64,000 bases of DNA from Streptomyces sp. NBC_00425 (lineage in GTDB: Bacteria; Actinomycetota; Actinomycetes; Streptomycetales; Streptomycetaceae): positions 8,990,001 to 9,054,000 of the forward strand of contig NZ_CP107928.1 of assembly GCF_036030735.1 (NCBI RefSeq). The letters run 5' to 3'. Shown in pieces: positions 16,604 to 25,658 of the stretch. The translations under genes and the position numbers were made by a program. Under the pieces are notes generated by a model. The model was given only the letters and a program-made list of their open reading frames with translations, made no database searches and was not told where the DNA came from. Every line of letters begins with the position of its first letter. Within the stretch, counting starts at the first letter, position 1.

Positions 16604-17380
16604 TCAGCGCACCGGGAAGCCGAAGGAGTATCCCTGCTGCTTCAGCCAGGGCAGGACCTCGCGCAGCGCGGTCACGGTCTGGGAGCGGTCGCCGCCCGCG
16701 TCGTGGAAGAGGATGGTCGGACCGTTGCCCACCTCGCTCTTGACGTTGGCGACGATGGCGGCGGCGCCCGGCCGCTCGAAGTCCTTGGTGTCGACGTTCC
16801 AGCCCAGCGGGCGCATCCCGCGGGAGGCGGCGAGATCCCGGCTGTAGGGGGTGAACGCGCCGCCCGGCGCCCGGTAGTACAGCGGGCGGACGCCTCCGGA
16901 CGCCTCGGTGATCATGCGCTCCGCGTCCAGGATCTGCTGCGACTGGTAGGCCTGCGGCTTGGCGTCCATGGACGTGTCGTGCGAGACGCTGTGGTCGCAC
17001 AGCCGGTGGCCCGCCGCCACCACGGCCTTGACCAGGTCCGGGTGCGCCTGGGCCTGGGCGCCCACCATGCAGAAGGTCGCCTTCACCCCGTTCTCCCGCA
17101 GCACGTCGAGGACTTGGGGCGTCCAGACGGGGTCGGGGCCGTCGTCGATGGTGATGTTGACGCCCCGGGGGCCGCGGTCGGAGGCGTGGGCGATGTCCAC
17201 GGCGACCCGCGCCGGGGCGGACGCCGCCGCGGAGGGACGCGCGGACGCCTCCGCCCCCGATTCCGCCCCGCTGCCGTCGGCCTGCGCGGTCCACACCGAG
17301 GTGACCGCGGCCATCGCCGTGACCCCTACCGCCGCCGCGATTACCCGGCCGTACCAACCCCGCCCGCCATGCCGCGCCAT
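16604..17380 (-). CDS. Secreted polysaccharide deacetylase (NodB/CE4)
   Basis: A 258-residue exported metal-dependent deacetylase with a signal anchor or signal peptide (about 10-32) and a Ser/Ala-rich linker. The NodB domain is nearly complete: TIDDGPD (D79, D80), the metal-binding HSVSH (H130, H134), the YYRAPGG motif, the DTKDF region and LFHDAG near the C-terminus carrying the last catalytic histidine. Substrates of the family are chitin oligomers, acetylxylan or peptidoglycan; which one applies here is not visible. The ATG at 17380 starts MARHGGRGW. It stands alone between convergent BrkB and the AMIN-like gene. Confidence 0.92.
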   Translation of the reverse strand: MARHGGRGWYGRVIAAAVGVTAMAAVTSVWTAQADGSGAESGAEASARPSAAASAPARVAVDIAHASDRGPRGVNITIDDGPDPVWTPQVLDVLRENGVKATFCMVGAQAQAHPDLVKAVVAAGHRLCDHSVSHDTSMDAKPQAYQSQQILDAERMITEASGGVRPLYYRAPGGAFTPYSRDLAASRGMRPLGWNVDTKDFERPGAAAIVANVKSEVGNGPTILFHDAGGDRSQTVTALREVLPWLKQQGYSFGFPVR

Positions 17381-17655
17381 GTCTGCCCTGTCCTTCGTCC
17401 CGGTGGAGCCCCTGCAGATGACAGGACGGAGAAAGGCGGCCGGGGGATCCCGCTGTTACAGATCACGGACAGTTCTGCGGGCGTTCGGCGACGCGCGAAC
17501 GTCCGCGCGCGGAACGGAAGTACGGCCGGGCGACCCGACGGGGCACGCCGATGGCCGTCGGCGCGGCGACGGCGGTCGGCGTGAGGGCGCACCTGTGCGG
17601 CGCCGGGCGCCGGCTCCGGAACGAGCCGACGCCCGACGCCACTCGGTGGTCGGTG

Positions 17656-18228
17656 TCACCAGGTGTGGGCGACGTCCACCACGAGGTGGTCGGTCAGGCG
17701 CTGCACCCGGAAGGGCAGACGGGCGCGCACGCCGAGCCCGAACTGCGTCACGCCTTCGAAGCTCCCGCCGTACCGGGTGTCCCGGAAGGTGCTGTATCCG
17801 GCGAGGTTCACGCCCGGGAGGGGCTGAGCGGGCCGTCCCGGGTAGGTGGGCGTGCCGGTCTGCGGGTTGTAGGCCGGGGCGTTGACCCGCACCTCCAGGA
17901 TCGCGCCGCCGCCGACGGGGATGGGCCGGCCCGACCCGTCCTGGTAGAGCTGGTCGACGTAGGCGACGGAGAAGCCGAGTCGGGAGGCGCTCGCACCGGG
18001 AACGTCGACGACGAACCGGTCGTAGCAGTCGTGGCGGCCGGTCCGGACGTCGGTCACGGGGGTCGCCGTGCTGGTGACATAGCTTTCGGCCAGGCTGCCC
18101 CAGCCGGTGGGGCAGGCGGCGGCGGCCCGGGCGGCGGTCGCCGGGGCGGCTTCGGCCGGAGCCACGGCAACGGCCAGGGTGGCGGTCATGAGGGCCGCGG
18201 TGGCCCAGACGGTTCTGTTTCGCACCAT
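17656..18228 (-). CDS. Secreted AMIN-like domain protein
   Basis: A 190-residue protein with a signal peptide (1-28, ending AEA). The mature part matches the actinobacterial AMIN-like pattern: HDCYDRFVVDVPG (cysteine, then a beta-strand R-F-V-V-D), YVDQLYQDGSG, a proline-rich AYNPQTGTPTYPG loop and the closing TDHLVVDVAHTW. AMIN domains usually target proteins to the envelope, but the function of this stand-alone form is unknown. GGGGGAGATC is placed ideally before the ATG at 18228. It is monocistronic. Confidence 0.85.
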   Translation of the reverse strand: MVRNRTVWATAALMTATLAVAVAPAEAAPATAARAAAACPTGWGSLAESYVTSTATPVTDVRTGRHDCYDRFVVDVPGASASRLGFSVAYVDQLYQDGSGRPIPVGGGAILEVRVNAPAYNPQTGTPTYPGRPAQPLPGVNLAGYSTFRDTRYGGSFEGVTQFGLGVRARLPFRVQRLTDHLVVDVAHTW

Positions 18229-18429
18229 GATCTCCCCCGAAGGAGTCGCGTGTCGGACATCAACTGAGACAACCTGAATGACCGAAAGGTTGCGCTGTCC
18301 CGTGCCTTATGTGGGGTGCGCCCGAGGACGCGGTGCGCCGGTGGTGCGCCTGGGGTGTGTGCGGCTCATGCGGCTTGTGCGGGCCCCTCCTCGTCCCCGT
18401 TCCTCCGCCTCCGGGTCCCTCCCCGTGCG

Positions 18430-20703
18430 TCAGCGGTCGCCTCGCCGACCCCCGGCGGTGCGGCGGCGGGGCATGCCGGACAGGCCTCTTTCGGCGTGGG
18501 CGAGTTGGGCCGTGAGGCTGGTCAGCCAGACCTCGAAGTCGACCAGTGCCGGCAACGGCGGCGCGGGCCGACGACCGGGTGCGGGCTCGGCTCCGCCCCG
18601 CGGTGCGTTCGGTCCCCCCGCCGACGGTTGCCCACCGGTCGCCGACGGCGGTTCCCCGGCGCACAGGGCGGCCAGCCGGCCGATGGCGGTCACCGCCGCC
18701 CGGGCATCGGTACGCGCCCGCGCCGCGGCGGCCGGCGGCAGCGGGTCGGCGGGCAGGTCGAAGCGGGGCAGCCAGTGGGCGCCGAGCAGGACCTGATGGG
18801 TGGCGATGAGCACGCTGTGCCAGTCGGCGCCGACCGAGGCGCCGGCGCCGGGTTCGCTGCGGAACTGGGCGTAGGCGGACTCGGCCAGCCGCATCCGGTG
18901 CAGGGCGGGCAGCGTCGGCGGAAGGGGTGCGGAGCCCGGCGGCACCGCCGTCAGCACCGCGAGGGTGCCGTCGATCAGCGGCCCGCACTCGCGCAGCAGA
19001 CCGGCCATGGTCCGGCGCACCTCCCGCCGGGCGCCGGTCGGCCAGGCGAGCATCGCGCACACCAGACCGATGGCGCTGCCGGTGACCACGTCCACGATCC
19101 GGGCCTCGGCCAACTGCCAGGAGGCCGGAGCGATCTGGGCGAACGCGGTGGCCACCACGAGGGTGAACAGCCCCTGGGCCCAGGCGATCCCCAGCAGTGG
19201 CCCGAGCGCGAAGGCGAGCAGCATGCCCGGCGCGAGGATCGCGGCGTAGGCGTCGGTGTGCGGCCCGACGCCGATGAGCAGCGCGCCCGCGGCGACGGCG
19301 CCCACGAGGTTGCCCGCCACCGCCTTGCGGATGGCCGCCCAGGTCTCCCCGGCGGTGGTCCGGCTCAGCGTGAGCACCGCCAGCAGCACCCAGAACCCGT
19401 GGGTGAGCTCCAGCGAACCGGCGACCAGGCGGGCCGCGCCGAGGGCCGCCGCGATCCGGACGGCGTTGTGGAACTGCACCGAGCGGAGCGTCATGTTGCC
19501 GACGATCCGGCGCAGCCACAGCCGGGGCGCGACCGCCTCCGTGTACCAGAACAGCTCCCGCGGCTCGATCGGCCCGGTGCGCCGCCCGTCGAGACCGACC
19601 CGTACGGCGATCTCCAGCACCCGCACCGATTCGGCGACGCCCAGCAGCGCCGCCTGGCGCCGCACCGGCGCCCACCGCGAGGCCGGTGACCTCGACTCCG
19701 CCGGCGTCGGGGTCGCAACCGCCGAGGCCGTCGACGCCGGCGGGGATGCGGACGGGCGCGTCCCGGAGGGCTGCGGGCCCTGCCGTCCGCGCAGCTGCTG
19801 GAAGGCCCTGATCGCCGCGTCCATGCGTTCCGGTCCCGGATCGGCCCGGCCCGCGCGCAGCTCCGCGGAAGTGTCGTCGCACCGGGTCACCAGCCGGGGC
19901 AGCAGCCACGCGCACGCCGCGTCGCCCGGTGAGCCGTCGGCGCCCTGGTCCGCCGGACCTCCGTCGCCGAGCAGGTCGCGCAGCCGGCCCGTCTCGGTGA
20001 GATGAGCCAGCTGCTCCAGCAGCCGGCGCGCGGCGGAGCCCGCCTGGGACAGGCCGCGGTCCGCACGGCTCGCGCCCGCGGGGCGTTCCGCGGGCGGGAT
20101 CTGCGAGAGCCGCAGCCGGGCGCCGGCGGAACGCAGGACGTCGGCTGGGGGACCGGCGCGGCCGGCGAGGGTGTCGCCCGAGATCGCCACGGCCCTCGCG
20201 AGAATCGACCGGTACGACTCGCCGGCGGGCCGCGGCAGCAGGAACCTCTCGCAGAGCGCGAGCAGCACCACGCCGACCGCGAGCCCGGTCAGGCGCTGTC
20301 CCAGGGTCTGCGGTGCGTAGGGCGGGAAGCAGGCCAGGATGTAGAAGAGCTGCAGGCCCGGCGCCGCCCCGGCCGGCCGGGGCCCCGCGACGGCGGCGAA
20401 GGCGAGGACGAAGCCGACGAGGAGCATGCCCAGCACGGCCGTCCAGGTGTGCACCGCCAGCACGGTGCCCAGCGTCACGAGCGCCAGACCCGCGGGCAGC
20501 GCCTCGAGCATCACGGCGGCCCGCTGCCGTCCGGACCCCGGGATCGAGGACAGCAGCCCGAGAGAGATGGGCGCGAACAGCGCGTACAGCGCCGGCACCG
20601 GCTCGTCGAGCCCGTACAGGAAGACGTAGAAACCGGTGGCGGCGGCCGCCGTCACCCGCACCGAGCGGCGCAGGACCTCGGCCCTTGCGCCGTCGGCCGT
20701 CAC
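18430..20703 (-). CDS. FUSC-family membrane transporter
   Basis: A 757-residue integral membrane protein with two clusters of membrane helices, about 20-160 and about 390-540, separated by a long hydrophilic region. The second cluster (HGFWVLLAVLTLSRTTAGETW, then VGAVAAGALL) is the fusaric-acid-resistance/aromatic-acid-exporter type. The GTG start at 20703 overlaps the stop of the upstream MFS gene in GTGA, so translation is coupled. A longer open frame runs into the MFS gene but is not real coding. It probably exports aromatic acids or drugs together with, or alongside, the MFS pump; the substrate is unknown. Confidence 0.85.
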   Translation of the reverse strand: MTADGARAEVLRRSVRVTAAAATGFYVFLYGLDEPVPALYALFAPISLGLLSSIPGSGRQRAAVMLEALPAGLALVTLGTVLAVHTWTAVLGMLLVGFVLAFAAVAGPRPAGAAPGLQLFYILACFPPYAPQTLGQRLTGLAVGVVLLALCERFLLPRPAGESYRSILARAVAISGDTLAGRAGPPADVLRSAGARLRLSQIPPAERPAGASRADRGLSQAGSAARRLLEQLAHLTETGRLRDLLGDGGPADQGADGSPGDAACAWLLPRLVTRCDDTSAELRAGRADPGPERMDAAIRAFQQLRGRQGPQPSGTRPSASPPASTASAVATPTPAESRSPASRWAPVRRQAALLGVAESVRVLEIAVRVGLDGRRTGPIEPRELFWYTEAVAPRLWLRRIVGNMTLRSVQFHNAVRIAAALGAARLVAGSLELTHGFWVLLAVLTLSRTTAGETWAAIRKAVAGNLVGAVAAGALLIGVGPHTDAYAAILAPGMLLAFALGPLLGIAWAQGLFTLVVATAFAQIAPASWQLAEARIVDVVTGSAIGLVCAMLAWPTGARREVRRTMAGLLRECGPLIDGTLAVLTAVPPGSAPLPPTLPALHRMRLAESAYAQFRSEPGAGASVGADWHSVLIATHQVLLGAHWLPRFDLPADPLPPAAAARARTDARAAVTAIGRLAALCAGEPPSATGGQPSAGGPNAPRGGAEPAPGRRPAPPLPALVDFEVWLTSLTAQLAHAERGLSGMPRRRTAGGRRGDR

Positions 20704-22154
20704 CGCGTCCCCCGGCCGTGCGTCGTGCGCGAGCCCGCTGCCGGAAGGCGGTCCCGGTCCCCGCCGGGGTCCCCGTCCCGGTCCCCGCTTTGGACCGCAG
20801 GCCGCCGGCGCGCGACCGTGACGACGGCGGAAGCGGCCAGAATCACCGCTCCGCCCAGACGCAGGATCGCGTCGTAGGCCGCCTCCGGCGTCCGCTGCGG
20901 TGTCATGGCGGTGATCGCGGCCGCGGCCGCCGCGAGCGCGACACCGCCCAGCGTGACCAGGAACGTGAGCAGGACGCCCGAGGCCTCGCCGGCCCGTTCG
21001 GGGGCCACGACCCGCTGGGTGGCGACGCCGGCGAAGGTCCAGCCGAGCCCGAGCCCCAGGCCGCACCAGGCGAACACCACGACGTACAGCCACCAGGCGG
21101 TCACCATGCTCAGCATGATCATGCCCGTGCCGGCGGCGGCCCCGGCGAGCGCCATCACCACCGTCGGCGGCAGCCGCCCGGACAGTCGTGCGCCGAGCGG
21201 TCCGCTGCACGCGACGAGCACCGCGGGCGCCAGGAACACCACGCCGGCCTGGATCGGCGTCAGCCCCCGCACCTGCTGCAGATACAGCGTGGAGACGAAG
21301 ACCGTGACGGCGTACCCCATGTTGCCGACCGAGCCCATGCCCGTCACCAGGACGTACGGAACGTTGCGGAAGAGCCGGGAGTCGACCAGCGGATGCCGGG
21401 CCGTCCGCTCCCGCAGCGCGAACAGCACGCCCGCGGCCGCGGCGACGCTCAGCAGGGTCAGGGTGCGGGCGTGGTCCCAGCCCCAGGCGCTGCCCCGTTC
21501 CACGGCCAGAGTGAGCGCCGCCAGGGCGCACACCAGGGCGAGCGCGCCGGCCAGGTCGAGCTGACGCGGAGCGCCGGGGTCGAAGGAGTCGGGCACGCAC
21601 CCGTACGCCACCACCAGGGAGAGCGCGCTCAAGGGGACGAGCAGCCAGAAGATCCAGCGCCAGCCGGGCCCCTCGGTGAAGCCGCCTCCGACGAACGGAC
21701 CGAGGGCCGTGCCGACGTTGGCGATCCCGAAGGCCGCCCCCAGTGCGCGTGTGCGGGTCGTCTCCGGGAACACGTTGGTGATCACGGAGACCGCGACCGG
21801 GAAGACGAAGCCCGCGCCGACGCCCTGCACGATCCGTGCCCCCACCAGCGGCCACAGGTCCGGCGCGAGCGCGCAGCCGACGGACCCGGCGGTGAACAGC
21901 GCGGTCCCGGCGAGCAGGGTGCCCCTGCGGCCGAAGACGTCGCCCACCCGGCCGCCGACGATGAAGCAGCAGCCGACGGCGAGCATGTAGGCGGAGAGAG
22001 TCCACTGGGCGGCCGAGGCGGTGACGCCGAACTCCTCGGCGATCCCCGGGACCGCCAGGTTCAGCGCGAAGAAGTCGAGCTGGATGCAGAACAGCGCCAG
22101 CGAGACCGCGACGAAGGCGCCGGTGCGCGCGGCCGGGGAGAACGCAGCGCGCAT
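20700..22154 (-). CDS. MFS efflux pump, DHA2 type
   Basis: A 484-residue exporter with 14 predicted helices. Seen are the helix 1 segment FFALNLAVPGIAEEF, loop 2-3 GGRVGDVFGRRGTL and the motif-C-like ARIVQGVGAGFVFPVAVSV. The C-terminus ends in a charged GDRDGDPGGDRDR tail from a degenerate GGTCCCC-type repeat. The ATG at 22154 has GAGAGG 8 nt upstream; an upstream in-frame ATG lacks one. It is the first gene of a two-gene unit with the FUSC transporter (4-nt overlap). The substrate is unknown. Confidence 0.9.
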   Translation of the reverse strand: MRAAFSPAARTGAFVAVSLALFCIQLDFFALNLAVPGIAEEFGVTASAAQWTLSAYMLAVGCCFIVGGRVGDVFGRRGTLLAGTALFTAGSVGCALAPDLWPLVGARIVQGVGAGFVFPVAVSVITNVFPETTRTRALGAAFGIANVGTALGPFVGGGFTEGPGWRWIFWLLVPLSALSLVVAYGCVPDSFDPGAPRQLDLAGALALVCALAALTLAVERGSAWGWDHARTLTLLSVAAAAGVLFALRERTARHPLVDSRLFRNVPYVLVTGMGSVGNMGYAVTVFVSTLYLQQVRGLTPIQAGVVFLAPAVLVACSGPLGARLSGRLPPTVVMALAGAAAGTGMIMLSMVTAWWLYVVVFAWCGLGLGLGWTFAGVATQRVVAPERAGEASGVLLTFLVTLGGVALAAAAAAITAMTPQRTPEAAYDAILRLGGAVILAASAVVTVARRRPAVQSGDRDGDPGGDRDRLPAAGSRTTHGRGTR

Positions 22155-22303
22155 AGCCAGGTTCCTCTCGGGCCGAGGCCGCCGAGGCGTGCCGGGCGGG
22201 CCGGGCAGGTGCCCTTCCACCTCAGTGTCGGCCGACCCCGCGCCTACCGCAGCCCGGCCCGGTGCGCACCCGGCCCGGTCGGCCGGCGATGACGCGTCAC
22301 GGC

Positions 22304-22332
22304 GCCCGGCCGAGGCGGCCCCCCGGCCGGGC
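22304..22332. terminator. GC hairpin after the cyclophilin gene
   Basis: GCCCGGCCG (22304-22312) pairs with CGGCCGGGC (22324-22332), 20 nt beyond the stop of the cyclophilin gene on the minus strand. Confidence 0.6.
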
Positions 22333-22352
22333 GGGTGCTGCGGAGGTCCGAC

Positions 22353-22850
22353 TCAGAGCTGGCCGGAGGCCGCGATGGTGATCTTCGCCGAGGTCGAGCC
22401 GCTGCGGGAGCCGAGCGCCTCGATCTTCTTGACGAGGGCCATGCTGTCGTCGTCCGCGACCTCGCCGAACACGACGTGCTTGCCGTCGAGCCAGTCCGTC
22501 ACGATGGTGGTGACGAAGAACTGCGAGCCGTTGCTGTTCGGGCCCGCGTTCGCCATGGACAGCAGACCGGGACGGTCGTGCTTGAGCGTGAAGTTCTCGT
22601 CGGCGAACTTCTCGCCGTAGATGCTCTTGCCGCCGGTCCCGTTGCCGCGCGTGAAGTCGCCGCCCTGGAGCATGAAGGCGGGGATGACCCGGTGGAAGGA
22701 GGAGCCGGCGTAGCCGAATCCCTTCTCGCCGGTGGCGAGCGCGCGGAAGTTCTCCGCGGTCCTGGGCACGACGTCGTCGAACAGGTTGAAGTTGATCCGC
22801 CCGGCGGGCTCGTCGTTGATGGTGATGTCGAAGTAAACCTTGATCGTCAT
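22353..22850 (-). CDS. Cyclophilin-type peptidyl-prolyl cis-trans isomerase
   Basis: A 165-residue cytoplasmic single-domain cyclophilin that speeds proline isomerisation during folding. Family residues are present: [25 protein letters not shown] (catalytic Arg and Gln region), [16 protein letters not shown] and the closing KHVVFGEV. The active-site Trp-equivalent region reads [13 protein letters not shown]. There is no signal peptide. The ATG at 22850 was chosen because MTIKVYFDI is the standard start of the protein; the longer open frame upstream is unrelated. It lies 158 nt downstream of the glutamate-cysteine ligase-like gene on the same strand. Confidence 0.96.
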   Translation of the reverse strand: MTIKVYFDITINDEPAGRINFNLFDDVVPRTAENFRALATGEKGFGYAGSSFHRVIPAFMLQGGDFTRGNGTGGKSIYGEKFADENFTLKHDRPGLLSMANAGPNSNGSQFFVTTIVTDWLDGKHVVFGEVADDDSMALVKKIEALGSRSGSTSAKITIAASGQL

Positions 22851-23008
22851 AGGACCATCCTGCACGCTCCGGCGAGTGCTGTCGCACTGCGGGTGCCGTG
22901 TTGTCTCTTGTGTCCGGTTTGCGTAGCGCGTGTTCCAGGGTGGCACGCCAGCGGGAAAGACGCCCGGCCGCGCCCGGTGCCGCGACCGCCGCGCCCGGTC
23001 GCGGCCGG

Positions 23009-24487
23009 TCAGTCGACCGGCCAGGTGTGGGCGGGTGCGTTGAGATGCATGTAGTCGATGTAGAGCTGCGTCATCCGCCGCAGTGCCTCGTGCCGGCCCG
23101 CGTGGGACGAGGCGGTGATGCGGTGGAACATCTCCTTCTGCCAGACGGCCCCGTTGCGGCCGGTGACGCACCGCTGCTCGATGACGCCGAGCAGCGGCTC
23201 CCGCCAGTCCGCGTCCATCCCGGACAGCTCCAGCCCGCGGTGGGCCAGCGGCAGCAGTCGCCGCAGGACGAGTTCCGGCGCCGTGACCTCGCCCATGCCG
23301 GGCCAGTACAGCCGGGCCTCGATGCCGTGCCGGGCGGCGGCGTGCAGGTTGTCCTCGGCGGTGCGGAAGGACATCCGCGACCACACCGGCCGCTCCTCCT
23401 CCACCAGGGCGCGGGTCAGTCCGTAGTAGAACGCGCCGTTGGCGAGGGTGTCCGCCACTGTCGGCCCGGCCGGAAGGCAGCGGTTCTCCACCCGGACGTG
23501 CGGCCGGTCGTGGGCGACGGCGTAGACCGGACGGTTCCAGCGGTAGATGGTGCCGTTGTGCAGGGTCAGCTCGCCGAGCTCGGGGACGTCCCCTCCCGCC
23601 AGGGTCTCGCGCGGGTCCTGTTCGTCGCACAGCGGCAGCAGCGCCGGGAAGTAGCGCAGGTTCTCCTCGAACAGGTCGAACACGCTGGTGATCCACCGCT
23701 CCCCGAACCACACCCGGGGGCGCACGCCCTGCGCCTTGATCTCCTGCGGACGGGTGTCGGTGGTCTGCTCGAACAGCGGGATGCGGGTCTCGTGCCACAA
23801 CTCCTTGCCGAACAGGAACGGCGAGTTGGCCGCGAGCGCCACCTGGACGCCCGCGATCGCCTGGGCCGCGTTCCAGTACGCGGCGAACTCGTCGGGGGAG
23901 ACCTGTAGATGGAACTGGGTGCTGGTGCAGGCGGCCTCCGGGGTGATCGTGTCCGCGTAGGTGCGCAGCCGGTCGACGCCGTCCAACTCGATGTGCAGGT
24001 CCTCACCGCGCGCCGCGAACACCTGGTCGTTGAGCAGCCGGTACCGGGCGTTCTCCGACAGCGAGGAGGCTCCGACGTTCTCCTGCCGCAGGGTGGGCAG
24101 AATGCCGATCATGATCAGTCGGGTGCCGACCGAGCCGGCGCGCTCCTCGGCGTGGTTGAGCGCGGCCCGGATCTCGGATTCCCAGGCGTCGGGGCCGCCC
24201 TGCGTCAGCCGGCGGGGCGGAACGTTGATCTCGAGGTTGAAACGGCCCAGCTCGGTGGACCAGGCGGGGTCCGCGATCGCCTCGAGGACGTCGGTGTTGC
24301 GCATCGCCGGTTCGGCCTCGGCGTCGACCAGGTTCAGCTCGATCTCCAGGCCCACCTGGGGCCGCTCGGACTCGAACCGCGACTCGCGCAGCATCTGCGC
24401 GAACACCTCGAGGCACTCCTGCATCTTGATCCGGTACCGGCGGCGGTCCTCGCGGGTGAAGACCAGCGCCGGGACGTCGCGTCCCAT
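23009..24487 (-). CDS. Glutamate-cysteine ligase-like enzyme (GCS2 family)
   Basis: A 492-residue ATP-dependent carboxylate-amine ligase-like enzyme. GCS2 landmarks are [16 protein letters not shown] (metal-binding glutamates), [24 protein letters not shown] and [26 protein letters not shown]. Actinobacteria make mycothiol or ergothioneine rather than glutathione, so the product could be gamma-glutamylcysteine for another pathway or a different amide; the substrate is uncertain. The ATG at 24487 gives the expected start [10 protein letters not shown]. It is separated from the next upstream gene by the 51-bp inverted repeat at 24605. Confidence 0.85.
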   Translation of the reverse strand: MGRDVPALVFTREDRRRYRIKMQECLEVFAQMLRESRFESERPQVGLEIELNLVDAEAEPAMRNTDVLEAIADPAWSTELGRFNLEINVPPRRLTQGGPDAWESEIRAALNHAEERAGSVGTRLIMIGILPTLRQENVGASSLSENARYRLLNDQVFAARGEDLHIELDGVDRLRTYADTITPEAACTSTQFHLQVSPDEFAAYWNAAQAIAGVQVALAANSPFLFGKELWHETRIPLFEQTTDTRPQEIKAQGVRPRVWFGERWITSVFDLFEENLRYFPALLPLCDEQDPRETLAGGDVPELGELTLHNGTIYRWNRPVYAVAHDRPHVRVENRCLPAGPTVADTLANGAFYYGLTRALVEEERPVWSRMSFRTAEDNLHAAARHGIEARLYWPGMGEVTAPELVLRRLLPLAHRGLELSGMDADWREPLLGVIEQRCVTGRNGAVWQKEMFHRITASSHAGRHEALRRMTQLYIDYMHLNAPAHTWPVD

Positions 24488-24604
24488 CGGCCCTCCCGGC
24501 GCGTCCCTTCTCGGACGCCTCTCGCCTCCAGCGTCGCACTGCCGGACGACCCTCACCAGGCGACATCGGGGCCACCCCGGCCGCACCCGTTCCCGCGCCG
24601 CGCC

Positions 24605-24655
24605 CTGGGTGTATTGATCACGAGCGTTGTCGACGCTCGTGATCAATACACCCAG
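24605..24655. terminator. Perfect 23-bp inverted repeat spanning a stop codon
   Basis: Arms 24605-24627 and 24633-24655 are perfect complements around a 5-nt loop (TGTCG). The arms are AT-rich in the middle (GTATTGATCACGAGCG), unlike the surrounding DNA, and the TGA of the minus-strand coiled-coil gene (24643-24645) lies inside one arm. It is most likely a terminator for that gene. Confidence 0.75.
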
Positions 24656-25608
24656 CCGGCCGGTCCGGCCAGGCGTGCCGCCTGCTTCTCGGCGTCCCGT
24701 GCCGTCCGTTCGGCCCGTTTCACCGCGTCGCCGGCCGCCCGCAGCCGGTCCTCGGCGTCCTGCCGTTCCCGTCCGGCCCTCGTCAGCTCCTCGCCCGCCG
24801 TGCGCAGCTCCTCCTCGGCCGCGGCACGGCGCTGTTCGGCGAGGTCGTGGCGGTCGCGGGCCTGCTGGAGGGCCGACGCGGCGTCCGCCCGGGCGGTGCG
24901 CAGGTCGCGCAGCGCGCGTGCGGCCTCCTCGGCCGCCTGCCGGGCCGCTTCGAACTGCTCCTGACGCCGACGGCGCCGCTCGGCGAGCTCGTCCTGTTCC
25001 CGTGACCGCGGTGACGGCCGCGGCGCCTCCACTCGGGCGCGCTCGGTCCGGGCGCGCCCGGACCGCTCGCCCGCCGCCGAGCCGGCCGAGCCGGCCGAGC
25101 CGGCCGGGAAGTCGGCCGGCGGGGTGAGGGCGCTCTCCAGGCGGCCGGCCGACCAGCGCTCCGCCGCGTCCTGGTCGGCGAGGACCGCGCGCAGGGTGGA
25201 GTCGACGTCCTGCCGGGTCGCGTCCGACAGCCGGTGCCCGGCCTCGCGAGCCAGCTCGGCCGCCTGCCGGGACAGCGCCGAGACGATGCTGCGGCGCTGC
25301 TCGGACAGTTCCCTGACGCCGTCGGCGTCCAGCGTGCGGTAGGCCTCGCGCAGCGCCTGCCCCAGCTCGAGGAACCGGCGGCTCTCCTGAGGCCGGGCGC
25401 GCAGCAGCAGGTTCGCCGCCCAGGCGGCCTGTGTCGGGCGGCGGGCGGCCCGGATCCGGCGGGCGTCGGCCACACGCCCGGCGGACCGGGCCGCCAGGGC
25501 CTCCTGCTCCCGCCGGGCGACGAAGTCGGACGGCGGCGTGGCGTAGAGCTCGTCGAGCACCTGCTCCACGCCGGTCTCCCCGCCCGGTCCCACCCGCTTG
25601 CCTGCCAT
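24643..25608 (-). CDS. Coiled-coil protein of unknown function
   Basis: A 321-residue soluble protein. Residues 1-60 are Arg/Ala-rich with the segment PTQAAWAANLLLRARPQESRRFLELG, typical of actinobacterial proteins whose genes carry the same N-terminal helix bundle. From about 195 to 315 there is a long charged coiled coil (EQDELAERRRRRQEQFEAAR...). A PAGSAGSAGSA linker from a 9-bp repeat joins the two. No enzyme motif is seen; it is probably structural or a partner protein. The ATG at 25608 follows GGGGGGAAG. The stop codon lies inside the hairpin at 24605-24655. Confidence 0.75.
   Translation of the reverse strand: MAGKRVGPGGETGVEQVLDELYATPPSDFVARREQEALAARSAGRVADARRIRAARRPTQAAWAANLLLRARPQESRRFLELGQALREAYRTLDADGVRELSEQRRSIVSALSRQAAELAREAGHRLSDATRQDVDSTLRAVLADQDAAERWSAGRLESALTPPADFPAGSAGSAGSAAGERSGRARTERARVEAPRPSPRSREQDELAERRRRRQEQFEAARQAAEEAARALRDLRTARADAASALQQARDRHDLAEQRRAAAEEELRTAGEELTRAGRERQDAEDRLRAAGDAVKRAERTARDAEKQAARLAGPAGWVY
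25081..25107 (-). repeat. 9-bp in-frame repeat, three copies
   Basis: Three copies of GCCGGCCGA/G on the + strand code, on the minus strand, for the SAG-SAG linker in the coiled-coil protein. Confidence 0.75.
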
Positions 25609-25658
25609 GATCGTCAGCTTCCCCCCGGTCGGGCGGCCGCGCACCCCGACGGGCCGGG

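Noticed and set aside
17482..17501. CGTTCG...CGAACG inverted repeat before the deacetylase as a regulatory box.
   Set aside because: Short arms in very GC-rich DNA; could be chance or a weak terminator of the AMIN-like gene, and no supporting feature was found.
18430..22005. A single 1191-codon minus-strand frame suggesting an MFS-FUSC fusion.
   Set aside because: The upper part is out of frame with the clear MFS protein; the real arrangement is two genes overlapping by 4 nt (GTGA at 20700-20703).
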